DNA of 51,930 nucleotides from Leptolinea sp. (GTDB taxonomy: Bacteria > Chloroflexota > Anaerolineae > Anaerolineales > Anaerolineaceae): the NCBI GenBank assembly GCA_012798535.1, contig JAAZMZ010000026.1, positions 1-51,930 on the forward strand, in the 5' to 3' direction. How positions within the stretch are numbered: the stretch's first letter is position 1; every line of letters starts with the position of its first letter. Of this stretch, positions 41,976-51,707 are shown piece after piece. The translations under genes and the position numbers were made by a program. Under the pieces are notes generated by a model. The model saw nothing but the letters and a program-made list of their open reading frames with translations. It searched no databases and was not told where the DNA came from.

Positions 41976-41999
41976 AGTCAGACAACCATGAATCTGACT
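41976..41999 (-). other. Inverted repeat just past the MFS gene
   Basis: AGTCAGA (41976-41982) and TCTGACT (41993-41999) form a perfect 7-bp stem 36 bp downstream of the MFS stop. There is no T-run. Confidence 0.35.
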
Positions 42000-42034
42000 C
42001 TGAAGAAGGTCTGAGAACGATGTTTTTAAACCTG

Positions 42035-43249
42035 TTACCCGGCAGCGGTTTTGGTTCTATTCTTGAGTGTCAGGAATACCAGCACACTGGCCAGCCCGAT
42101 CAGACCACCGCCGAACCAGATGAAGCGCGGCCCCAGGTTATCAGATAACATACCACCCAGCACAGGACCGATGCCGGTAGCCAATCCCCAGGTTAATGAA
42201 TACAGGCTCATATACCGGCCACGCATATCCACTGGCGCCAGGTTCGCTGCGAAGGTGCTCGATGTGGGAACCAGGATCATCTCTCCAATGGTCATGAGGA
42301 TCATGCTGAACCAGAATCCCCAGAATCCCGTCATGAAGGCGATACTGAAGGTGGCGATGCCGTAGAAAGCGGAGCCCAGAGCCAGCATGCTGTGCGGCAT
42401 CCGCTTTCTTGTCCAGGCTGTGACTGCCAGTTGCAGAATGACGATCATCATGCCATTTGTTGCCGGAAGGAAACCATAAAGATTTTCCGGAATCCCGAAT
42501 TGCTCTTTCGTGTAAACCGACAGGAGTATCCATACCAGCGCCGCACAAACCTGGATGAGTGTAAAAGCCGCGACAAATTGCATGAAAGGTCTATCTGTAA
42601 AGATGAGGTTGTAGCCCCCCAAACGCGGCCTGGCGCGTTCTTCCTCCACCATGCCGATATTTCTTGTCGGAATGGTTTCTTTCCCCAGGAGCAGCATCAT
42701 GATGCCGTACGTGCTCATACCGATGGCGGCGAAGAAGAAAGCGATGGAATACGAGGTGGCTGCGAGGAATCCGCCAATGGTCGGACCCAGCGCTACACCC
42801 AGGTTGTTGCTCAACCGGATCAGGGAATAGGCATCGATGCGTTTTCCTTCGGGGATCAGGTCGGCCAGCATGGCATCCGCACCGACACGGAAAAGCGGAT
42901 TAAATGAGCCGGCCATTCCGGCGATTACACAAAATTGCAGGTAAGTGGTGGCGTTCTGGTAAAGCAGATAAACCAGTCCGTTTCCCAGCAGGCTGATGAC
43001 CATCACCCATTTGCGCCCGATCTTATCTGCCATCGGACCGGCGATAAAGGTGAAGATGATCGACATCATGGAATTCGCGGTCATGATCGACGCGGAAGCA
43101 GCCAGGGGAAGATGCAGCCTGCCGCTGACATAGACCATGAGAAATGGCCAGATCATACTGGCACCAGTGGCGCTGATCAACATGCCCCAGAAGAGAAGCC
43201 AGAACTGTCGCGGATATTCATCTCTGGCTGTTCGTATGCTTTGTAACAT
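42035..43249 (-). CDS. MFS efflux-type transporter
   Basis: A 404-residue major-facilitator protein with about twelve spans. The loop 2-3 motif reads GPMADKIGRKWVM, and the drug-antiporter-like segment LGVALGPTIGGFLAA lies in span 5. This pattern fits a drug:H+ antiporter (DHA1) but the substrate is unknown. AGGGAAG precedes the ATG. It is followed by the structured region and a terminator, and divergent from the B3/B4 gene 143 bp away. Confidence 0.87.
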   Translation of the reverse strand: MLQSIRTARDEYPRQFWLLFWGMLISATGASMIWPFLMVYVSGRLHLPLAASASIMTANSMMSIIFTFIAGPMADKIGRKWVMVISLLGNGLVYLLYQNATTYLQFCVIAGMAGSFNPLFRVGADAMLADLIPEGKRIDAYSLIRLSNNLGVALGPTIGGFLAATSYSIAFFFAAIGMSTYGIMMLLLGKETIPTRNIGMVEEERARPRLGGYNLIFTDRPFMQFVAAFTLIQVCAALVWILLSVYTKEQFGIPENLYGFLPATNGMMIVILQLAVTAWTRKRMPHSMLALGSAFYGIATFSIAFMTGFWGFWFSMILMTIGEMILVPTSSTFAANLAPVDMRGRYMSLYSLTWGLATGIGPVLGGMLSDNLGPRFIWFGGGLIGLASVLVFLTLKNRTKTAAG

Positions 43250-43392
43250 TCTTCCCTGTTTTCGTACGAAAAATTGGCTTTTTCCTCAGAAGAGGAGTTT
43301 GCATAATACCAGAATAATAGATAAGTTCCCAGTGGTACTCAATTATTTTATTCCTGATAAAATAGCTGCCAGCCAAAAAACGGAGGGAAATA

Positions 43393-44076
43393 ATGAGCGC
43401 CTTTCAATACGATCCAGCCATAGTTGCACAATTCCCACTTCTTTCAGGTGGGGTTATTCTGGGCGGCGGTTTGAAGAACGGCCCGACCTCACCTGCTGTG
43501 AGCGATATTTATATGGCAGAACAGAAGAAGATCATCGCCCAAATCGGCGCGACACCTTTGAGTGAATTGCCTACTCTGGCCGGATGGCGGGCAGCGTTTC
43601 GCGCCTTTGGAGTAGACCCTACCGGTTATCGCAGCGCTGCTGAAGCCCTGCTGCGTCGTCTAACCAAGAAGGGAGATATTCCGTGCATCAATACACTGGT
43701 CGATCTTTGCAATCTGGTCAGTATTCGTTATGGATTGCCGGTAGCCGCCATAGACCGGCGTTACATTACTGGCACGATCACCGTGCGTTTTGCCCGCGGT
43801 GACGAGAATTTTGTAAATTTGAATCAATCCGAATCAGACCACCCGGCATCGGGTGAAGTGATTTTTACCGATGAAAATGATGTGGTAGTTGCCCGGCGGT
43901 GGTGCTGGCGGCAGAGTGAAGAATCGGCAGCCCGGGAAGACACGACGGATGTTTTGATCACCATTGAGGCGCAGAATGAAGGTGGAATGCCACTGGTGAA
44001 ATCAGCCGCGGCTGATCTGCAGGAGTTACTACGGAAGAATGTCGGCGGCGAGTATTCCGCTTTTTTCCTGCCATGA
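43393..44076 (+). CDS. Stand-alone B3/B4 tRNA-binding-domain protein, copy 2
   Basis: A 227-residue paralogue of the protein at 812-1525, sharing blocks INTLVDLCNLVSIRYGLP, TVRFARGDE and RRWCWRQS. The domain is the editing-region fold of phenylalanyl-tRNA synthetase beta without the rest of the enzyme. GGAGGGAAATA sits ahead of the ATG. It lies upstream of dnaE but a 130-bp gap with its own TATAAT (44152-44157) suggests separate transcription. Confidence 0.75.
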   Translation: MSAFQYDPAIVAQFPLLSGGVILGGGLKNGPTSPAVSDIYMAEQKKIIAQIGATPLSELPTLAGWRAAFRAFGVDPTGYRSAAEALLRRLTKKGDIPCINTLVDLCNLVSIRYGLPVAAIDRRYITGTITVRFARGDENFVNLNQSESDHPASGEVIFTDENDVVVARRWCWRQSEESAAREDTTDVLITIEAQNEGGMPLVKSAAADLQELLRKNVGGEYSAFFLP

Positions 44077-44206
44077 ATTCCAGATGACTTTTTAAGTCTT
44101 AATAAATTCGATAATCTTTCCTGGACCGACCCTATCCACAATTCGGGATGCTATAATTTTGAAAGGTCGTTACGTCTGGCTATCTTTTGATTAATTGTAG
44201 ATACGC

Positions 44207-47200
44207 ATGTCTTTTGTCCATCTGCATGTCCATTCAGAGTATTCACTGCTTGATGGTTTCAGCAACATCAAGAAGTTGATCAAGCGTACAAAGGAACTGG
44301 AAATGCCAGCCATCGCCCTGACCGACCACGGGACGATGTACGGCATCATTGAATTTTATAACGCGGCAACCAACGCTGGAGTCAAACCCATTCTGGGGCT
44401 AGAGACCTATATGGCCTCACGCAGAATGACTGACCGCGATCCAATCCAGGATCGCAGTTCCACTCACCTATTACTTCTGGCTGAGAATCTGACCGGTTAT
44501 CGCAACCTTTTAAAATTGGCCAGCGCCGCCCAGTTGGAGGGATTCTATTATTACCCGCGCATCGACCGGGAACTGCTGGAAAAGCACTCGGAAGGATTGA
44601 TCGCCACCACGGGCTGTCTGGCGTCTGATGTCTCCCGAACTATTATGGAGAAGGGTGAAGAAGCCGCCCGTAAAAAGCTGGACTGGTATTATGATGTCTT
44701 CGGCGCCAACAATTTCTTCATGGAGTTGCAGCAGCACAATATTCCCGAACTGGAAACGTTGAACAGAACACTGCTTCAACTGGGTCCGCGCTATCAGGCT
44801 CATTATGTGGCCACCAATGATGTGCATTACATAAATCCGGCGGATGCCCGGCTGCAGGATGTTCTACTGGCCATTCAAACCAACACTACGCTGAATGATC
44901 CAAAGCGCATGCGCATGACCGATCCATCGTATTACTTGCGCACTCCGAAGGAAATGCAGGAGATATTCACGGAAGTGCCGGAAGCTGTGAACAACACCCT
45001 GCTGATTGCAGAACGCTGCAATGTTGACCTGACTCCCGAAGGGTATCATTTGCCGGTTTTCCCGGTGCCCGAGGGCTATACGGCAGAGACCTATCTGCGC
45101 CATCTTTGTGAAGAAGGACTGCAGCGGCGCTACGGCATCCGGGCGAACGATCCAAAAGTGCGCGAACGCCTGGAATATGAACTGGGCGTTATTCATACCA
45201 TGGGATTTGATGCTTATTTCCTCATTGTGTGGGATCTGTGCCGGTATGCCCGCGAGGTTGGCATCTGGTATAACGCGCGTGGTTCGGCAGCCGGATCCAT
45301 GGTGGCCTACACACTGGATATCACCCTGGTGGAACCACTCAATCATGGATTGATCTTCGAACGCTTCCTCAATCCGCACCGCATCAGCATGCCAGATATC
45401 GACCTGGACTTTCAGGATGACCTGCGCCCGAAAGTGCTGGAGTACTGCGCCCATCGTTACGGTGAAGACCGGGTGGCACAGATCATCACCTTCGGCACCA
45501 TGGGAGCGCGCGGCGCTCTGCGCGATGTCGGACGGGTGATGGATGTCCCCCTTTCCGAAGTGGACCGGGTGGCCAAGATGATCCCAAATATAGGCGCGGG
45601 TGCGCTGACGATCGCTGAAGCCATTGAATCGGTCCCCGAGTTCAAGAATGTGTACGAGAGCGGCAGTTACCTTAAGGAACTGATTGAAACCGCGCGCGAT
45701 ATGGAAGGCGCGGTCCGTAATGCAGGTACGCATGCAGCCGGTGTGATCATCGCCGACCAGCCAATCGTGAATGTGGTACCGCTGCATCGTCCGACCAGCG
45801 GATCGGAAGACAGCCCGATCAAGGTTGTCACCCAGTTTGATATGGGGGTGCTGGACGCGCAACGTCTGTTGAAAGTGGACTTCCTGGGACTGGCTACCTT
45901 GACCATTATGGCCCGGGCTACCGACCTGATATATAAAAGACATGGCATCCGTTTAAATCTGCAGAATATCCCCACAGATGACCCGGAGACCTTCGATTTT
46001 ATCAGTAAGGGTCATACGGCCGGCACCTTCCAACTGGAAGGCAACGGGATGACCCGCTACATCACCCAGATGCGGCCGGAAAACCTGGGAAATGTCATCG
46101 CCATGGTGGCGCTCTACCGCCCAGGTCCTATGGATTTCATTCCCACCTACATACGCCGGATGCACGGCGAAGAAGAAGTCACCTATCGGCACCCCATGCT
46201 GGAGCCGACTTTCAAAGAAACCTACGGTATCCCGATCTATCAGGAGCAGTTGATGATCGCGGCCATGAATCTGGCCGGTTATACCGCGTCCGAAGCGGAT
46301 GAACTGCGGAAGGCAATTTCGAAGAAGAATGCTGACGCCCTGATGAAGCACCGCCAGAAATTTATCACCGGCGCGAAAGTGAACAACATACCTGAGGAGA
46401 CCTCCGCGGCCATTTTTGAAGATTGGGAGAACTTTGCCCGTTATGGTTTCAATAAAAGCCATGCGGCGGATTACGGTGTGATCGCCGTGCAGACGGCTTA
46501 CCTGAAGACGCACTACACCATTGAGTACATGACCGCGCTGCTTTCAGCCTCAAAAAATGAAACGGAGAAAGTTGCTTTTTATATTGCCGACTGCCGTTCT
46601 TTGGGGATCAACGTGCTTCCGCCGGATATCAACGCCAGCGGCTGGGATTTCACCATCGAAGATTGCGAAGGCAAATGCAGCGAGATTCGCTTCGGCCTGG
46701 GGGCTATCAAGAATGTCGGTCAAAGCCCGGTGGAGACAATTCTCTCCGTGCGCAATGCGGGAGGAAAGTTCAAAGATCTGAATGACTTTGCCCGGCGGGT
46801 GGATCTGCGGGCTGTCGGCCGCCGTCCGCTTGAATCGATGATCAAAGTTGGCGCGCTGGATTCATTCGGCCCGCGCGCTGCGCTGTTGCAGGCTCTGGAT
46901 CAGGTTATCTCAGTCAGTGGAAGTCATTTTAAAGCGGCGCAGTCCGGCCAGATGACGTTCTTTGGCACCATTCAGGGTGTCGAGGAACATATTGTGCTGC
47001 CGATGGTGACGGAAGTGGACCGCCGCGAAAAGCTGGAATGGGAAAAGGAGTTGATCGGCCTGTATGTCTCCGATCACCCGCTTTCTCCCTATATGGCATA
47101 TATGAAAGAGGCGGTAACACATTTCTCTGCCCAGCTTAAGGAAACCAGTCCCAAGGAAAAGATTACGGTGGCCGGCATGGTGACCCGGTTCCGCACCCAC

Positions 47201-48016
47201 ACGACCAAAGACGGCAATGCCATGGGATTCGCCACAATTGAGGATGTGCAGGGTTTCATCGAATTGATCATCTTCCCACGGGTCTGGGAATTGTGCGCCG
47301 ACCTCATCCGGCCGGATGCGGTCATTCTGGCGACGGGCAAAGCTGACTGTGAATCCGGTGATCCAAAAGTGCTGGTGGATCATCTGGAAGAGATCGATTT
47401 ATCCAAACCTTTGAAAAAGAAGAAGAAGAAATCCGAGCCAGAGGATGCCGGGAAGAAACCGGCGCAGGCCGGAGAACCTGCCCAGATCACTAACGAGGAA
47501 GCCGAGCCGGACTGGTCGGCGCTGCCACCCTCTGATGAAAATTATGAAGATCCTTTGCCCCGCCCGAATGAGAAAGTTGAGCAACTTTACAATAATGAAA
47601 ATGGTGTCTGGCCGGGGGTAACCAGTGGAAATAACGGTCAAAAAGAAGATACTCTGCCGCAAATCCGCGAATCAACCGAAGCTAGCGAACCTTCGGCAGA
47701 ATCGTCTGCTGAAGGTTCAAAAAACATGGATCCGGATGCTGTCCCGCAGAAAGTAACGGTTACCCTCACTCCGACTGGAGACCGCGAACGTGATAAAGCC
47801 CGGCTGGTGCGGGCGCATACCATATTGACCGCTCATCCGGGGAAAGATCGTTTTGATTTTCTATTATTCGAGAATGATCAGAAATACCAACTAGACTTCC
47901 CCAATCACACGACACATGTATGTGATGAGGTGCTGACCACATTGAAATTGCTGGTGGGGGAGGAGAATATTTCCATTCAGGAGCTATTCCCACAGGGAGA
48001 GAAACTGGATGCATAA
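44207..48016 (+). CDS. dnaE: DNA polymerase III alpha subunit
   Basis: A 1269-residue replicative polymerase. The N-terminal PHP domain has His5, His7 and His9 (HLHVHSEYSLLDG) and LTDHGTMYG, suggesting intact metal ligands and proofreading potential. The catalytic aspartates lie in MPDIDLDFQDD (~395-405) and KVDFLGL (~557). A beta-binding/HhH region and an OB fold (KITVAGMVTRFRTHT) follow. Between ~1068 and 1180 a charged, disordered linker (KKKKKKSEPED and Glu/Ser-rich) precedes a C-terminal domain (VTVTLTPTGDRERDKARLV). The linker is an unusual extension. No strong ribosome site is visible; the PhzF start overlaps its end. Confidence 0.95.
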   Translation: MSFVHLHVHSEYSLLDGFSNIKKLIKRTKELEMPAIALTDHGTMYGIIEFYNAATNAGVKPILGLETYMASRRMTDRDPIQDRSSTHLLLLAENLTGYRNLLKLASAAQLEGFYYYPRIDRELLEKHSEGLIATTGCLASDVSRTIMEKGEEAARKKLDWYYDVFGANNFFMELQQHNIPELETLNRTLLQLGPRYQAHYVATNDVHYINPADARLQDVLLAIQTNTTLNDPKRMRMTDPSYYLRTPKEMQEIFTEVPEAVNNTLLIAERCNVDLTPEGYHLPVFPVPEGYTAETYLRHLCEEGLQRRYGIRANDPKVRERLEYELGVIHTMGFDAYFLIVWDLCRYAREVGIWYNARGSAAGSMVAYTLDITLVEPLNHGLIFERFLNPHRISMPDIDLDFQDDLRPKVLEYCAHRYGEDRVAQIITFGTMGARGALRDVGRVMDVPLSEVDRVAKMIPNIGAGALTIAEAIESVPEFKNVYESGSYLKELIETARDMEGAVRNAGTHAAGVIIADQPIVNVVPLHRPTSGSEDSPIKVVTQFDMGVLDAQRLLKVDFLGLATLTIMARATDLIYKRHGIRLNLQNIPTDDPETFDFISKGHTAGTFQLEGNGMTRYITQMRPENLGNVIAMVALYRPGPMDFIPTYIRRMHGEEEVTYRHPMLEPTFKETYGIPIYQEQLMIAAMNLAGYTASEADELRKAISKKNADALMKHRQKFITGAKVNNIPEETSAAIFEDWENFARYGFNKSHAADYGVIAVQTAYLKTHYTIEYMTALLSASKNETEKVAFYIADCRSLGINVLPPDINASGWDFTIEDCEGKCSEIRFGLGAIKNVGQSPVETILSVRNAGGKFKDLNDFARRVDLRAVGRRPLESMIKVGALDSFGPRAALLQALDQVISVSGSHFKAAQSGQMTFFGTIQGVEEHIVLPMVTEVDRREKLEWEKELIGLYVSDHPLSPYMAYMKEAVTHFSAQLKETSPKEKITVAGMVTRFRTHTTKDGNAMGFATIEDVQGFIELIIFPRVWELCADLIRPDAVILATGKADCESGDPKVLVDHLEEIDLSKPLKKKKKKSEPEDAGKKPAQAGEPAQITNEEAEPDWSALPPSDENYEDPLPRPNEKVEQLYNNENGVWPGVTSGNNGQKEDTLPQIRESTEASEPSAESSAEGSKNMDPDAVPQKVTVTLTPTGDRERDKARLVRAHTILTAHPGKDRFDFLLFENDQKYQLDFPNHTTHVCDEVLTTLKLLVGEENISIQELFPQGEKLDA

Positions 48017-48830
48017 CATCATCTATCAGGTCGACGCTTTTACAGAAATTCCTTTTAAAGGAAATCCGGCTGGGGTGTATATCAGCCCGAAACCGCGCGC
48101 CGAAGAATGGATGCGCAATATGGCGCGCGAGATGAATCTCTCGGAAACGGCATTTTTATCTCCGCGGGAAGTGGAAGAAGAAGGATATTCCCTCCGCTGG
48201 TTCACTCCGGCGGTGGAAGTGAACCTTTGTGGTCATGCAACACTGGCCAGCGCGCATATACTGTGGGAGCAGGGATTCCTGCGCTCGGATGAAGAAGCCA
48301 GATTTTATACCCGCAGCGGCCTGTTGACGGCGCGATTGTTGAACGATGATTGGATCGCCCTGGATTTCCCGGCCAAGCAGGTGGAACCGGCGGAAATTCC
48401 TGCCGGGCTGTTGGAAGGGCTGCATGTTACCAACCCTCTGTTTGTCGGCTCCAATAAAATGGATTACCTGGTGGAACTGGATAGTGAGGAAAAAGTACGC
48501 GAACTCAAGCCGGACCATTCACAATTGAAGCGTGTCAATATCCGCGGCGTGATTGTCACCGCGCGATCATCTTCGAGTAACTATGATTTCGTCTCACGTT
48601 TCTTCGCTCCCGGTGCGGGTGTGGACGAGGATCCGGTCACCGGCTCGGCACACACCGCCTTGACTCCCTACTGGTCAAGGAAACTGGGTAAAAAAGAAAT
48701 GTCTGCCTTTCAGGCCAGCACCCGGGGAGGTCATCTAATGGTTATGGATCGCGGCAGCCGGGTGGAAATCCGCGGTAAGGCGGTGACCGTTTTTACAACC
48801 GAAATGGATTCTTCATTGATCCAAGATTGA
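48009..48830 (+). CDS. PhzF-family isomerase
   Basis: A 273-residue protein of the PhzF/diaminopimelate-epimerase-like fold. The catalytic Glu46 lies in MNLSETAFL, with WFTPAVEVNLCGHATLA and FAPGAGVDEDPVTGSAHTAL as conserved blocks. The reaction is a small-molecule isomerisation, not necessarily phenazine. The start overlaps the dnaE end by 8 bp and uses GGGAG in the dnaE coding region, so the two are coupled. Confidence 0.9.
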   Translation: MHNIIYQVDAFTEIPFKGNPAGVYISPKPRAEEWMRNMAREMNLSETAFLSPREVEEEGYSLRWFTPAVEVNLCGHATLASAHILWEQGFLRSDEEARFYTRSGLLTARLLNDDWIALDFPAKQVEPAEIPAGLLEGLHVTNPLFVGSNKMDYLVELDSEEKVRELKPDHSQLKRVNIRGVIVTARSSSSNYDFVSRFFAPGAGVDEDPVTGSAHTALTPYWSRKLGKKEMSAFQASTRGGHLMVMDRGSRVEIRGKAVTVFTTEMDSSLIQD

Positions 48831-48843
48831 TCTCTGGCCGGAA

Positions 48844-48864
48844 AGCCTGTTTGCCGGACAGGCT
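48844..48864. terminator. Hairpin between convergent genes
   Basis: AGCCTGT (48844-48850) pairs with ACAGGCT (48858-48864) around a 7-base loop, in the 53-bp gap between the PhzF-like and membrane glycosyltransferase genes. No T-run is present. Confidence 0.45.
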
Positions 48865-48883
48865 GCGGTATTCCAAAACAGTC

Positions 48884-50872
48884 TCAGGTGAGATCTTTCA
48901 TCACAGTGGTTGTGTCTCGCTTCGCGAGGAGGGCGGTGCACACCAGCATAATAAATAATGCAGGGAACTGATTCTGCAGCAAAACCGGTTTTTGCAGATA
49001 CGAGAAGAATGTCCCGGTAAAACAAAATACCAGAAGCACAATCGGGATCAGATTCTGACCTGCTGCTAATGCCGCCTGCCCACTGGAGTCGGCCTGGTTT
49101 TCTTCCAGATAGGCTAAAAGCCATATTACAGGACCAACAAGGTAGCTGAGTGTGTAATCATGGCTCAGCGCCGGGAGGGTCAGCGCGGCCAGAGTGCAGG
49201 AAAGAAAGAGGTATGGATCGAGGAGGCGGTTCTCGCGATAAGCCCGATAGGCGCAATATAAAACCATGAGAAGTACTACGAATTGAAGACAAATTTCAAA
49301 CGCCTTGATTATTCCCGCGGGAAGATTTAGAGAATAATTGACAAATCCCAGGAAACCAAAGACGCTATGCGAGCCCGGCCAATCGATCACACCGGCTGTG
49401 TTGACCATCACGAATAGGGAAGATAAATAGGTCAGGGCAATATCCTTCCCCAGAATGAATAGCAGTAGCACGTTCGCCAGCCCGATTCCACACCAGCGAA
49501 GCAGCGTTTCTTTCCATTTTTTCCAGTCATCTACAAAAAAGAGAATGAAAATGGCCGGATAGAGCTTCAATTGGATGCCAAAAGTGAACAGGATATACGC
49601 CAGCCAGCGCTGCCGGGGAAATCTGTGGAACAGATAAATGGCAAAGAAGGTGCAGGCAATGGCCGTCAGGTTGAACTGCCCGCGTTCGATTTCAAAGGAT
49701 AGCCCGTACGAGAAGAGGCCAATTCCAAATAACAGCCAGGAAAAGGCAGGCAGTGTTCGATTTCGCGAAAAAACCAGAGGTGTGAACAGCGTCACCAGAG
49801 CATAAGACAGGTAGGTCAATATTGTCTGGATTTGAAAAGCGGCCTGTTTATCGATTATAGCCAGAGGCACGAATAATACGGTGGCGAAGGGCGGGTATTT
49901 GTTGGCTCCAACGTACGGTGATCCGCCGCTGACAACCGAATCCCCGGCTTTAAGGATCAGGTTAAGGTCATTTCCAATCGGCCGGATGGCCGGAAGGAAG
50001 TTTCCATTTTGCATGAAATGCGAGGCATCAAAGAATACACTGTGCACATAAGCGAAACCATACCAGAAAAGGAAAGAAATCACGATCCAGAACAACATGG
50101 AGCGGGATTTTTTGGCGAAGAAATTGGCAAGACTGGCGAGTTGTTCTCCGGAGAGAATGATACTCAGGAATATCAAGCTGATGCCAAAAATCAGAAACCA
50201 GATACTCAGGTGGAAAATCGTATCCCAGACTATTGGATCAGCCGGGGAGGTGAATCGGAAGATTGTCTCGGATTCGGTAGCTGGCAAATACAAATCTGCC
50301 AACTGCTCCTGCCAACCGAGTCGTAGCCTGGCCTGACCATATTGCGGTCCCTTACCCAGGAGGATTTCGACGGTGCTGGTCTGTTCTCCCATTTTCTGGA
50401 TGACAAAAGGAATTGCGCTTTTCCCGTCGCTTTCCACACCGTAGGGGGTGATCTGCCAGCCCGTGGAGGGGAGGTGGTCGGCAAGGATCACCGGTCCGCC
50501 GTTGATTTTGACCTCTTCGATAAGGATGGCAGAGCTTTCTTCCACCGGCCGGATGACCAGAGTCTGAAAGCGGTCAGGTGTCAATCTCTGGGGAAGTGGA
50601 AAAGTGATCGTCATCAAACCGGAGAAACCTGCCAGTGCAACAAGAAGGATGGTACGGGATTCCCGCGGTAGTTTTTGAATGGTATTCCTGCCCGTATAAC
50701 AGATCAGAAGGCCGAACAGAATCACACATCCAAGAGAAGTGATCGTCAGAATAAACAGCCCATTTGTCCGGGCAGCCGCCCATACGGTGAATACCTGCGT
50801 GCCGATAAGAAACCCGGCGGCCATCCCGCAGAGTATGGATATAAAGATCGTAGAAACCGAGTTTGATTTCAT
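48884..50872 (-). CDS. Membrane glycosyltransferase, GT87-like (DUF2029)
   Basis: A 662-residue multi-pass protein with about a dozen or more hydrophobic spans and an outer loop of ~170 residues near the N-terminus (~80-220). The segment GSPYVGANKYPPFATVLFVPL resembles the acceptor-side motif of GT87 polyprenyl-linked mannosyltransferases, which use lipid-linked sugars. The nature of the glycan is unknown. It is transcribed alone, away from endonuclease III. Confidence 0.7.
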   Translation of the reverse strand: MKSNSVSTIFISILCGMAAGFLIGTQVFTVWAAARTNGLFILTITSLGCVILFGLLICYTGRNTIQKLPRESRTILLVALAGFSGLMTITFPLPQRLTPDRFQTLVIRPVEESSAILIEEVKINGGPVILADHLPSTGWQITPYGVESDGKSAIPFVIQKMGEQTSTVEILLGKGPQYGQARLRLGWQEQLADLYLPATESETIFRFTSPADPIVWDTIFHLSIWFLIFGISLIFLSIILSGEQLASLANFFAKKSRSMLFWIVISFLFWYGFAYVHSVFFDASHFMQNGNFLPAIRPIGNDLNLILKAGDSVVSGGSPYVGANKYPPFATVLFVPLAIIDKQAAFQIQTILTYLSYALVTLFTPLVFSRNRTLPAFSWLLFGIGLFSYGLSFEIERGQFNLTAIACTFFAIYLFHRFPRQRWLAYILFTFGIQLKLYPAIFILFFVDDWKKWKETLLRWCGIGLANVLLLFILGKDIALTYLSSLFVMVNTAGVIDWPGSHSVFGFLGFVNYSLNLPAGIIKAFEICLQFVVLLMVLYCAYRAYRENRLLDPYLFLSCTLAALTLPALSHDYTLSYLVGPVIWLLAYLEENQADSSGQAALAAGQNLIPIVLLVFCFTGTFFSYLQKPVLLQNQFPALFIMLVCTALLAKRDTTTVMKDLT

Positions 50873-50956
50873 CCGCCAGACCAGTGAAAATATGCTGTCG
50901 ATATTCTACCCGATACGGATTGCGAATTGGATCCAGCTGGAGATCGGCTGATATTC

Positions 50957-51640
50957 CTACAGGCTTCTGGCATAGGAGCAAATATCCATAAGCGGACAAA
51001 GATTACATTTTGGTTTGCGTGCCAGACAAATTTCACGTCCCAGGCGGATCAGGTTCAGATGCGCCGGTCCGTACGTTGATGGATCGAACAGGCCGGCCAG
51101 GTGCGGGTGCGCCTGCTCGACGGTCATTTTTTGCGGACGCAAACCGAGGCGGCCGCTGACCCGATAGATATGTGTATCCACGGGGAAAGCCGGCGTTTCC
51201 AGTGAAAACTGCAGCACGATGGCGGCCGTCTTTGGCCCGACGCCGTTGAAACGCAGCAACCAACTCCGTGCTTCTTCAACCGGCAGGGTTTTAAGAAAAT
51301 TCAGATCGAGATTCCCTCGTTCTGATGAGATTTCACGAAGTACCGATTGGATGCGTGGACCTTTCTGGTTGGCCAGGCCGGCGGGACGGATGCATTCAAT
51401 CACCATTTGTGTATCGGCATCCTGCACAGCTTCCCAGGTGGGGAAGGTTCTTTTTAGCCGGTCAAAAGCCGTGTCTCTGTTTCTGTCGTTTGTGTTTTGA
51501 GACAAAATGGTGGAAACCAGCTCATCCACCGGGCTTAATGCCATCCGCCAAGCGGGCAATCCAAAGGCGGCCAACAACCGGCGATATACCTCGCGGGCAA
51601 GCGCGATCTGTTCTGCAGGGTTTTTTGGCATATCAGGCAT
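50957..51640 (-). CDS. nth: Endonuclease III (DNA glycosylase/AP lyase)
   Basis: About 227 residues from ATG 51640. The helix-hairpin-helix with catalytic Lys137 (FNGVGPKTAAIV), Asp155 (FPVDTHIYR) and the [4Fe-4S] cluster Cys205, Cys212, Cys215, Cys221 (CLARKPKCNLCPLMDIC) are all present. It removes oxidised pyrimidines and cuts the abasic strand. TATAAT at 51639-51644 overlaps this ATG, so a later ATG at 51631 might be used on a near-leaderless mRNA. The upstream extension to 51901 overlaps another gene and is not believed. Confidence 0.9.
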   Translation of the reverse strand: MPDMPKNPAEQIALAREVYRRLLAAFGLPAWRMALSPVDELVSTILSQNTNDRNRDTAFDRLKRTFPTWEAVQDADTQMVIECIRPAGLANQKGPRIQSVLREISSERGNLDLNFLKTLPVEEARSWLLRFNGVGPKTAAIVLQFSLETPAFPVDTHIYRVSGRLGLRPQKMTVEQAHPHLAGLFDPSTYGPAHLNLIRLGREICLARKPKCNLCPLMDICSYARSL

Positions 51641-51707
51641 TATACGCGGGAAGGAAGAAGGCAGCCTGGATAATCCAACACCTTTATTGATAATCTGGAA
51701 ACCAGAG

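Noticed and set aside
44864..45943. Long minus-strand ORF inside dnaE
   Set aside because: It lies antisense to the conserved polymerase core and shows no recognisable domain.
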